Of a DNA stretch of 39,913 nucleotides, positions 10,789 through 17,268 are shown piece after piece. The notes under the pieces were generated by a model, which did not search any database, was not told the DNA's origin, and saw only the letters and a program-made list of their open reading frames with translations. The stretch is from an uncultured Amaricoccus sp. (GTDB lineage Bacteria > Pseudomonadota > Alphaproteobacteria > Rhodobacterales > Rhodobacteraceae), in assembly GCF_937891315.1 (NCBI RefSeq), contig NZ_CALAGI010000143.1, forward strand, positions 1-39,913, written 5' to 3'. Made by a program: the position numbers and the translations under genes. Numbering within the stretch: the first letter of the stretch is position 1; every line of letters begins with the position of its first letter.

Positions 10789-11814
10789 TCAGGCGGCGCT
10801 GACCGCCTGCTTCTTGCCGCAGACGACCTTGCAGACGTGGGGGGTCTGGTGCGCCCAGTATGCTTCCAGATGGTTCAGAAACGCGTCATAGGCGGCGCGC
10901 GCCGACGCGAACCCCACCTGGTCGATGTTCATCCTTCGCGTGTCGAATGTGTCGAACGCATCGCCAATCCAACTGTCACCCTGTGGGAACATACCCCTGT
11001 CTTTCATGTAGATCCGGCGCCCGACGTGGCAGCACGGCGAGAGATATCCCATGAAATCGATGAAAGCCTCGGAGGCGCGGCGCGCCTCGCAGGAGATAAC
11101 AACCTCGGTCCTTGCCAGATCCTCCACGGCGATCTTGTGAGTCGTCGCGGATTTCGGGGCAAGGGTTATGGTCGGTGGCATGAGGACGTACTCCTCACCC
11201 TTGTGGGAATAGGTGAAGGACGGCTTTCCTCCGAACCTGTTGGACGGATACGAACGGAAGTTGACGAAGCCCCGCGCTCCGGCCATCTGTTCCGCGGTGG
11301 TCACCTCATGCTCGTTGTGCCGGAATACCAGCATCCACCATTCGGCCTCGCCCCCCTCCGATATGAACGCCTCGGTGTTCCGCATGATCCGCGAAAAGTC
11401 CGTTCCGACCCGGTACAGACGGTTGGTCTCGTGGCTTGCCCCGTCGATGGCGGCGATCAGTCGGAACGAATGCCCCGACGCCGCCCCGGCCAGATCCCGC
11501 CACCAGGACACCGGTCGAATGGACGCGTTGCTGTAGACCTTGATGGCCAGTGCTGGATTGCATGCCCAGCAATATTGAAGAATCGGGACAAGATCCGGCA
11601 CGACGGCGGGGTCTCCATAGTTTCCGCAAAAGAAGATGGACCTGAGGGTGCTCATGAATTCCGGAGGGCTGTAGCGCTGGAAATCGCCGAGCGAACAGAC
11701 CCGCCGCGCAAGCCAGTCCTTTGGCTTGCAGCCATCGGGATCCGTCCTCGCGCATTGCGGGCATCCGGCGTTGCAGAGATCGGTGAGGTCATAGTGGACA
11801 CGGCTTATTGTCAT
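10789..11814 (-). CDS. Radical SAM protein with SPASM-like C-terminal cysteines, substrate unknown
   Basis: A 341-residue protein. The N-terminal YDLTDLCNAGCPQC holds the C-x3-C-x2-C iron-sulfur motif at C14, C18 and C21, and GNYGDPAVVPDL near 64-75 resembles the SAM-binding GGEP segment. IKVYSNAS and AAIDGASHETNRLYRV are further radical SAM strands. Cysteines C242, C261, C262, C328 and C332 in the C-terminal third suggest an auxiliary cluster of SPASM or twitch type. I chose the ATG at 11814 over an upstream TTG because it brings the cluster motif to the usual distance from the N-terminus. The gene interrupts the phoH-miaB neighbourhood and its sequence looks less GC-rich than both sides, which suggests acquisition. 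No partner peptide or sugar gene is adjacent, so no reaction can be assigned. Confidence 0.8.
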   Translation of the reverse strand: MTISRVHYDLTDLCNAGCPQCARTDPDGCKPKDWLARRVCSLGDFQRYSPPEFMSTLRSIFFCGNYGDPAVVPDLVPILQYCWACNPALAIKVYSNASIRPVSWWRDLAGAASGHSFRLIAAIDGASHETNRLYRVGTDFSRIMRNTEAFISEGGEAEWWMLVFRHNEHEVTTAEQMAGARGFVNFRSYPSNRFGGKPSFTYSHKGEEYVLMPPTITLAPKSATTHKIAVEDLARTEVVISCEARRASEAFIDFMGYLSPCCHVGRRIYMKDRGMFPQGDSWIGDAFDTFDTRRMNIDQVGFASARAAYDAFLNHLEAYWAHQTPHVCKVVCGKKQAVSAA

Positions 11815-11931
11815 GCCCACCCCAAGAGACAATTTCGCACCAGCCGTTTGTACGCCAACGCGAATTTTCCCGCAATGGAATCGCCGATGTCTTGACCCCG
11901 CGCGTCCGCGGACCTGATCCGGGACTTTGCG

Positions 11932-13302
11932 CTAGCTCGCCAGTTCTCCGGACAGCGAGTTGGTTCCGGCGGCGGTTACTCGCGCCGCCACCACCCTCCC
12001 CACCAGGGTCGGATCGGCCTTCAGATGCACCGCGTGCAGATAGGGCGACTTGCCCACCAGCTGACCCGGATCGCGCCCCGCCTTCTCCAGCAGCACCGGC
12101 AGCGTGCGTCCGACCATGGCCGCCTGGTATACCGCCTGCTGCCGGGTCAGCAGCGCCTGCAGGCGCAGCAGCCGCTCGGACTTTACCTCGGCCGGCAGAT
12201 CGTCGCGCCCGGCGGCGGGCGTGCCCGGACGGGGCGAATAGGCGAAGGAGAAGGCCTGCGCATAGCCGACCGCCTCGATGAGATCGAGCGTCGCCTGGAA
12301 ATCCGCCTCGGTCTCGCCCGGAAAGCCCACGATGAAATCGCCCGACAGCGCCATGTCCGGCCGCGCCGCGCGGATCCGGTCGATCAGTGCCAGATAGTCC
12401 GCCGCGGTGTGCCGGCGGTTCATCGCCTTCAGGATCCGGTCGCTGCCGGACTGGACCGGCAGATGCAGGAACGGCATCAGCTTCGGCTCCTCGGCATGGG
12501 CCGCGATCAGGTCGTCGCCCATGTCGTTCGGATGCGAGGTCGTGTAGCGGATCCGCTCCAGCCCCTCGATTCCGGCGATCTCGCGCACGAGGCCGGCGAG
12601 CGTCGCACCCTCGGCGTCGCGATAGGCGTTCACGTTCTGGCCGAGCAGCGTCAGTTCGACAACGCCGCGCGCGACGAGATCGCGCGCCTCCGCCAGCAGG
12701 CGCGCCGCCGGCCGCGAAACCTCCGCGCCGCGGGTATAGGGCACGACGCAGAAGGTGCAGAACTTGTCGCAGCCCTCCTGCGCCGTCAGGAAGGCCGCCG
12801 GCGCGCGGCGCGCGCGCGACCCCTCGGGCAGATGGTCGAACTTGTCCTCGGGCGGGAAGTCGGTGTCGATGGCGCGCGCGCCGCGCTCCAGCATCGCCGG
12901 CAACCGGTGATAGGCTTGCGGCCCGACGACCAGATCGACCATCGGCGCCCGGCGCAGGATCTCCGCCCCCTCGGCCTGGGCGACGCAGCCCGTAACCCCG
13001 ACCCGCAACTCCGGCTTCGCGGCCTTCAGCGGACGCAGGCGCCCGAGGTCGGAATAGACCTTCTCCGCCGCCTTCTCGCGGATGTGGCAGGTGTTGAGCA
13101 GTATGAGATCAGCCTCCTCGGCGACCTCGGTCGGCTCGTAGCCATTGGCGCCGAGCGCCGCCACCATCCGCTCGCTGTCATAGACGTTCATCTGGCAGCC
13201 GTAGGTCTTGACGAACAGCTTCTTCTTGCCTTCCGTCATGCCGTCCGGGCCGGAATTCGCGGGTTCGACGCTGTCGGCGGAAAAATTGGCGGGCTCGGCC
13301 AT
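11932..13302 (-). CDS. miaB: tRNA-2-methylthio-N6-isopentenyladenosine synthase (methylthiotransferase) MiaB
   Basis: A 456-residue cytoplasmic enzyme that adds a methylthio group to i6A37 of tRNA. The N-terminal UPF0004 domain has three cluster cysteines C36 (YGCQMN), C72 (NTCHIREKA) and C106 (TGCVAQ). The radical SAM core has C178, C182 and C185 (GCDKFCTFCVVPYTRG). HLPVQSGSDRILKAMNRRH and SGDFIVGFPGETEADF follow, and the end is a TRAM domain. About 25 extra N-terminal residues precede the first domain. The order and spacing identify MiaB rather than MtaB or RimO. The ATG is at 13302; the mucR stop lies 87 bases upstream, with hairpins in between. Confidence 0.95.
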   Translation of the reverse strand: MAEPANFSADSVEPANSGPDGMTEGKKKLFVKTYGCQMNVYDSERMVAALGANGYEPTEVAEEADLILLNTCHIREKAAEKVYSDLGRLRPLKAAKPELRVGVTGCVAQAEGAEILRRAPMVDLVVGPQAYHRLPAMLERGARAIDTDFPPEDKFDHLPEGSRARRAPAAFLTAQEGCDKFCTFCVVPYTRGAEVSRPAARLLAEARDLVARGVVELTLLGQNVNAYRDAEGATLAGLVREIAGIEGLERIRYTTSHPNDMGDDLIAAHAEEPKLMPFLHLPVQSGSDRILKAMNRRHTAADYLALIDRIRAARPDMALSGDFIVGFPGETEADFQATLDLIEAVGYAQAFSFAYSPRPGTPAAGRDDLPAEVKSERLLRLQALLTRQQAVYQAAMVGRTLPVLLEKAGRDPGQLVGKSPYLHAVHLKADPTLVGRVVAARVTAAGTNSLSGELAS

Positions 13303-13365
13303 GGCCGTCTCTCCAAAAGAGAAGGGGCGCGCGAACCCTTCGGCCGCGTGCCCCCTCTAGCCGTC

Positions 13366-13380
13366 GCGCCGGTTCGGCGC
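13366..13380 (-). terminator. Hairpin after mucR, candidate terminator
   Basis: GCGCC / GGCGC, a 5-bp GC stem with the loop GGTTC, lies just 9 bases past the mucR stop codon on the minus strand. A second imperfect hairpin (GGGGCGCG with CGCGTGCCCC, about 13324-13355) follows before miaB. Neither has a T run. They may separate mucR from miaB transcription, but this is weakly supported. Confidence 0.3.
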
Positions 13381-13389
13381 AAGCGAGCC

Positions 13390-13806
13390 CTATTTCGCGC
13401 GCGGCTTGCGCCCGAGGCCGATCTTCTTCGCCAGTTCCTGACGCTTGGCCGCGTAGTTCGGCGCGACCATCGGATATTCCGCCTTCAGGCCCCACTTCGC
13501 GCGATAATCCTCGGGCGTCATGCCGTAGGCGGTCATCAGGTGCCGTTTCAGCATCTTCAGCTTCTTGCCGTCTTCGAGACAGATGATGTAGTCGTCCGTC
13601 ACCGACTTCTTGATCGGAACCGCGGGCGTCAGCTCGACCGACGCCGTCTCCTCGCCACCGGCCAGTTCGGAGAGCTTGGCAAAGACGGACTGGATCAGTT
13701 CTGGGACGTCGTTCTGGACGATCGCGTTGTTCGCCACATGGGCGGACACGATCTCCGTCGTCAGGGCAAGGATCTCTCCGCGACCGATGATTTGATCTTC
13801 CGTCAT
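13390..13806 (-). CDS. mucR: MucR/Ros-family transcriptional regulator
   Basis: A 138-residue DNA-binding protein of the MucR/Ros family, regulators of exopolysaccharide, motility, cell cycle and host interaction genes in alphaproteobacteria that bind AT-rich promoter DNA. The core DDYIICLEDGKKLKMLKRHL is followed by GMTPEDYRAKWGL, and the tail KKIGLGRKPRAK is basic. Compared with Ros, whose zinc finger uses two cysteines and two histidines, only one cysteine (ICLEDG) and one histidine (KRHL) are evident; the other positions carry tyrosine, so it may be one of the family members with altered or no zinc binding. The ATG at 13806 is preferred over a TTG one codon upstream. An AT-rich leader upstream would suit the autoregulation known for the family. 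Confidence 0.92.
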   Translation of the reverse strand: MTEDQIIGRGEILALTTEIVSAHVANNAIVQNDVPELIQSVFAKLSELAGGEETASVELTPAVPIKKSVTDDYIICLEDGKKLKMLKRHLMTAYGMTPEDYRAKWGLKAEYPMVAPNYAAKRQELAKKIGLGRKPRAK

Positions 13807-13923
13807 CAACGTATTCCTGATTCTGGAACCCGAAGTGGCGCCCGCCTACCACAGGTTACTTGGTTTCTCGGCCTCGCTCGCTGGTCAACGAGCGTTGCGC
13901 CAACGAAGCCTTAAGGTAACAGT

Positions 13924-13952
13924 ATCGTAGTTCAGTAAAATTCCTTTGACAA
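13924..13952 (-). promoter_or_regulatory. Candidate sigma-70 promoter of mucR
   Basis: Read on the minus strand, TTGTCA is followed after 17 bases by TACGAT, a good housekeeping promoter in an AT-rich patch that stands out from its GC-rich surroundings. Transcription would start near 13917, leaving a leader of about 110 bases before mucR. That leader contains GTTACC and GTAACC repeats that could be regulator sites. Confidence 0.5.
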
Positions 13953-14384
13953 GTGATCGGCCAAAAAGAAGTAGAAAATTTTCATCACACTGTCGGTACC
14001 GCAGGAACGCTGGCGTCAGCCGGGAAGTATGCAATCCACGAGTTTTCCGACGATGATGACGTTTTCGGTCGCGATGTTCCCGCCGATGATATCAATTGGC
14101 GGTTGCGTTGGCGATATCATGCCGATCTGGCCGATGGCTGTTTGAGCCATCTTCCGCCTATCGGCCATGCCGGCCTCGAGTCCGAATGCCTCTGGAAACC
14201 ACCTTCGAGGCCGTCAGTATAGTCCGGTGAAACGACCCGCCCATCCCACGTCGCGAATTTCTCGCGCTTCGCAAGTTGACGCGGAGGCAGCGCGCCGTTC
14301 CGTCCCGCCCTCGGCCACGCAGGCACGAATTGCCGGCGACGGAGACATCGTTTTTCTTGGATTCGCCTCCCGGCGACGCTTTCC
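13953..14384. other. AT-richer gap with two competing small open frames
   Basis: The space between the mucR promoter and the stop of the M3 peptidase gene has no recognised gene. On the plus strand a GTG-initiated frame of 89 codons runs 13953-14222. On the minus strand an ATG-initiated frame of 50 codons runs 14168-14016 and encodes a hydrophobic C-terminal part, IIGGNIATENVIIVGKLVDC. Neither has a convincing ribosome-binding site or a family I know. A self-complementary ATGATATC/GATATCAT pair lies near 14093-14127. The composition suggests foreign or decayed DNA. Positions 14225-14384 show nothing further. Confidence 0.35.
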
Positions 14385-16415
14385 TCAGGCCGCCGTCAGC
14401 CCCCTCTGCTCCAGCAGGGCCTCGACCCCCGGCATCCGACCCCGGAAAGCGACATAGAGGTCGGCCTCGTCGCGCGAACCGCCGGCGCCGTAGATGTTGT
14501 CGGCCAGCCGCCGGGCCGTCGCCGGATCGAATACGTCGCCCGTCTCGCGGAAGGCGGAAAAGGCGTCGGCATCCATCACTTCGGACCACATGTAGGAATA
14601 GTAGCCGGACGAATAGCCGTCGCCCGAGAAGACATGCGCGAAATGCGGCGTCGCATGCCGCATCACGATGGCCGGCGGCACATCGAGCCGGGCCAGCGTC
14701 GCGGCCTGCGCCGCCATCGGGTCCGCCGGCGCCGCCCCGGCGTGGAAATCGAGATCGACCAGTGCCGAGGTGACATATTCCACGGTCGAGAAACCCTGAT
14801 CGTAGTTCCGCGCCGCGAGCAGGCGGTCGAGCAGGTCGCGCGGCATCGGAACGCCGGTCTCGGCGTGGCGGGCATGCGCTTCCAGCACCTCCGGCGTTGA
14901 CAGCCAATGCTCGTAGAGCTGGCTCGGCAACTCCACGAAATCCCGGGCGACGGATGTGCCCGCGATGAAGCCGTAGGTCACGTCCGACATCAGCACATGC
15001 AGCGCATGGCCGAATTCGTGGAACAGCGTACGCGCGTCGTCGAAGGTCAGCAGGCAGGGTTCGCCCTCGGGAGCCTTGGCGAAGTTGCAGACATTGATCG
15101 CGATCGGTCGCGTCTCGCCGTCGAGCTTCGACTGAATCCGGAAGTTCGAGCACCAGGCTCCGGAGCGTTTCGAGGGGCGCGCGAAATAGTCGCCGATGAA
15201 GACCCCCATGTGCCGCTCGCCGCGACGGACCTCCCAGGCCCGCGCGTCCGGATGGTGCAGCGGCGCCGCGATCGGCCGGAAGTCGAGGCCGAAGAGCCGT
15301 CCCGCGACGTCGAAAGCCGCGGCGATCATGTGATTGAGTTCCAGATACGGCTTCACCTCGGCCTCGTCGAGGTCATGCTCCAGTTTCTGGCGGATCGCAG
15401 AATAGAACCGCCAGTCCCAGGGTTCGAGCGCGCCGTTGATCCCGTCGCCGCGCATCAGCTCCTCCAGCCGCGCCGCGTCCGACAGCGCCCGTGCCCGCGC
15501 CGGCGTCCAGACCGCCATCAGCAGCGCGCGCACCGCGTCCGGGGTCTTCGCCATCTCGTTGTCGAGCTTGAAGGCCGAAAAGGACGGATAGCCGAGCAGC
15601 CGCGCCCGCTCCTCGCGCAGCCTCAGTGTTTCGGCGACGATCTCGCGATTGTCGGTGGCACCGCCGTTCGCCCCGCGCGCCACCCAGGCGCGGAACGCCC
15701 GCTCGCGCAGATCGCGCCGCCGCGAGAATTGCAGGAACGGCACGATCAGGCTGCGCGACAGCGTCACCACATGGCCGCCATGCCCGCGCTCGCTCGCCGC
15801 CTCGGCCATCGCCGCGATCAGGAAATCCGGCAGCCCGTCCAGATCCTCCGGCGCCAGCGCCATTTGCCAGGACTTTTCGTCCGCCAGCACATTCTGCGAA
15901 AAGGCGGTGCCTAGGCTTGCCAGCCGGCTTAGAACTTCGGTCAGCCGCTCGCGATCCCCGCCTTGAAGCCGGGCACCGGCCCGCACGAACATCCGGTGGT
16001 AGAGTTCCAGCACCCGCCGCTGCTCCGCCGTCAGGCTGAGCTCGGCGCGCTTCTCGAAGAGCGCGTCCACCCGCGCGAACAGCGCCGCGTTCATCATGGT
16101 CGCCGAACTGTGCGCCGACAGCTTCGGACTCAGGTCCCGCTGCAACGCCTCGATCGCGTCGCTGGTATTGGCGCCGGCCAGATTGAAGAACACCGACGCC
16201 ACCCGGTCGAGCCGGTGCTCGGCGCGCTCCATCGCCTCGATCGTGTTGGCAAAGGTCGGCGGCTCGGCATTCCCGGCGATGGCGTCGATATTGGTCCGTG
16301 CCTCGGTCATCGCCGCGTCGAAGGCCGGCGCGAACTGCTCGACCTCGATCTCCGCGAATGGCGGCAGGCCGAAGGGCGTGGTCCATTCGTCGAAGAGCGC
16401 CGAAGTAACGGCCAT
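14385..16415 (-). CDS. M3-family metallopeptidase (oligopeptidase A / dipeptidyl carboxypeptidase type)
   Basis: A 676-residue zinc peptidase that would degrade short peptides in the cytoplasm; no signal peptide is visible. The zinc motif HEFGH gives H466, E467 and H470, and the third ligand is E495 in the conserved DFVELPSQLYEHW. WCSNFRIQSKLDG and GDGYSSGYYSYMWSEVMDADAF are further M3 patterns near the active site and the C-terminus. Length fits OpdA/PrlC and Dcp, which cannot be separated by eye. Start ATG at 16415 has a ribosome-binding site GGAGG five bases upstream, but this lies inside a perfect 15-bp inverted repeat that reaches the start codon, so translation may be structurally controlled. 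Confidence 0.93.
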   Translation of the reverse strand: MAVTSALFDEWTTPFGLPPFAEIEVEQFAPAFDAAMTEARTNIDAIAGNAEPPTFANTIEAMERAEHRLDRVASVFFNLAGANTSDAIEALQRDLSPKLSAHSSATMMNAALFARVDALFEKRAELSLTAEQRRVLELYHRMFVRAGARLQGGDRERLTEVLSRLASLGTAFSQNVLADEKSWQMALAPEDLDGLPDFLIAAMAEAASERGHGGHVVTLSRSLIVPFLQFSRRRDLRERAFRAWVARGANGGATDNREIVAETLRLREERARLLGYPSFSAFKLDNEMAKTPDAVRALLMAVWTPARARALSDAARLEELMRGDGINGALEPWDWRFYSAIRQKLEHDLDEAEVKPYLELNHMIAAAFDVAGRLFGLDFRPIAAPLHHPDARAWEVRRGERHMGVFIGDYFARPSKRSGAWCSNFRIQSKLDGETRPIAINVCNFAKAPEGEPCLLTFDDARTLFHEFGHALHVLMSDVTYGFIAGTSVARDFVELPSQLYEHWLSTPEVLEAHARHAETGVPMPRDLLDRLLAARNYDQGFSTVEYVTSALVDLDFHAGAAPADPMAAQAATLARLDVPPAIVMRHATPHFAHVFSGDGYSSGYYSYMWSEVMDADAFSAFRETGDVFDPATARRLADNIYGAGGSRDEADLYVAFRGRMPGVEALLEQRGLTAA

Positions 16416-16460
16416 GACAACCTCCCGATTTCATCGCGGCGCGACAATCGGGAGGTTGTC
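16416..16460 (-). promoter_or_regulatory. 15-bp hairpin enclosing the ribosome-binding site of the M3 peptidase gene
   Basis: GACAACCTCCCGATT at 16416-16430 is exactly inverted at 16446-16460 (AATCGGGAGGTTGTC). On the minus-strand message the 3' arm is AAUCGGGAGGUUGUC directly followed by the AUG at 16415. The Shine-Dalgarno GGAGG (16425-16421) is wholly base-paired, and the 5' arm carries the anti-Shine-Dalgarno CCUCC. The 15-base loop can extend the stem by UCGC/GCGA. No T run follows, so it is not a typical terminator. A translational switch is inferred; a DNA operator is the alternative. Confidence 0.65.
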
Positions 16461-16463
16461 GTC

Positions 16464-16479
16464 CGGGGTCAAGACCCCG
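16464..16479 (-). terminator. Hairpin downstream of the lipoprotein gene
   Basis: CGGGGTC at 16464-16470 and GACCCCG at 16473-16479 form a short tight hairpin 55 bases past the lipoprotein stop and next to the 15-bp inverted repeat. It may end the lipoprotein message or be part of the leader structure of the peptidase gene. No T run is present. Confidence 0.3.
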
Positions 16480-16534
16480 CCATGCCCAAGTTCACGACGG
16501 CGTTCATGAACGGGCCCGTCATGAGCACGCCTGG

Positions 16535-17038
16535 TCACGAGCCGGGCGCCGCTCCGTTGACCGTCTGATCGACGCCGGCCGCGAAGGCGCGGATCAGCGC
16601 GGCGTAGAAATCGCTGCTGCCCGGGGTGATCGTGGCGCCGGCGCCCGACGCCCCGGCCAGCGCCTGGGACGAGGTCGCGGTCACGGTATAGGCCGACAGC
16701 CGCTGGCCCCGCCGGTCGGTCAGCGTCACCTGCCCGCTCAGGGTCGAGTTCTGGCCGAACTGCGAGGAATAGGCGTTGGCCAGCGACAGTTCGTCCACAT
16801 CGACGTTCAGCACCGCGCCGCTCGGGGAGATATCCCCCACGAACTGGGTGGCGAGCGCGGTCTGCAGGTCGGTGCTGAGGCGGCCCCAGTAGTTCACGGC
16901 CTGGGCGTTGCCGATGGCCGTCAGATCGGTATCGACGGTGATCTCGGAAATCGGCTGCCGGATCGGCGCCTCTTCTTCGCCGCCGGAACAGGCGGCGAGC
17001 GCGATCGCGGACGCGGTCAACAGGGCGAGTGCCTTCAT
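16535..17038 (-). CDS. Putative lipoprotein of unknown function
   Basis: A 167-residue protein that I do not recognise as a named family. It begins with a lipoprotein signal peptide, MKALALLTASAIALAAC, with the lipobox LAAC at residues 14-17 and an acidic GGEEEAP after the cysteine. The rest is a predicted soluble alpha/beta domain with SEITVDTDLTAIG, AVNYWGRLSTDLQTAL and a strand-rich section up to about residue 130. It would be anchored in the outer or inner membrane facing the periplasm. A clear start with a purine-rich site (AGGAAGGAC) precedes the ATG. It is divergent from the FAD/GcvT gene over a 230-base gap and lies upstream of the M3 peptidase gene. Confidence 0.75.
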   Translation of the reverse strand: MKALALLTASAIALAACSGGEEEAPIRQPISEITVDTDLTAIGNAQAVNYWGRLSTDLQTALATQFVGDISPSGAVLNVDVDELSLANAYSSQFGQNSTLSGQVTLTDRRGQRLSAYTVTATSSQALAGASGAGATITPGSSDFYAALIRAFAAGVDQTVNGAAPGS

Positions 17039-17268
17039 GACAATAGTCCTTCCTGTAATTGTGGCGGTGCGTCACAGCTCTCGCGGGCGATGACGGGTCT
17101 CTGCGGAAAACGCCGTCACCCGAACTAAGGTTCCCCCATCCGGACTGGTGGGCGGCGCCCCGGTCGGAAATCACCTCCCATCGGTCGGCCTCCCGCGCTT
17201 GCCCGTCGCCCGCTTCGACTACAGAATCGCAAACGCGCGTCATGCGCCGGATCAAGGGGTAGCGAGAG

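Noticed and set aside
12025..13914. Plus-strand open frame of 629 codons opposite miaB and mucR
   Set aside because: Shadow of two conserved minus-strand genes; no motif and no ribosome-binding site.
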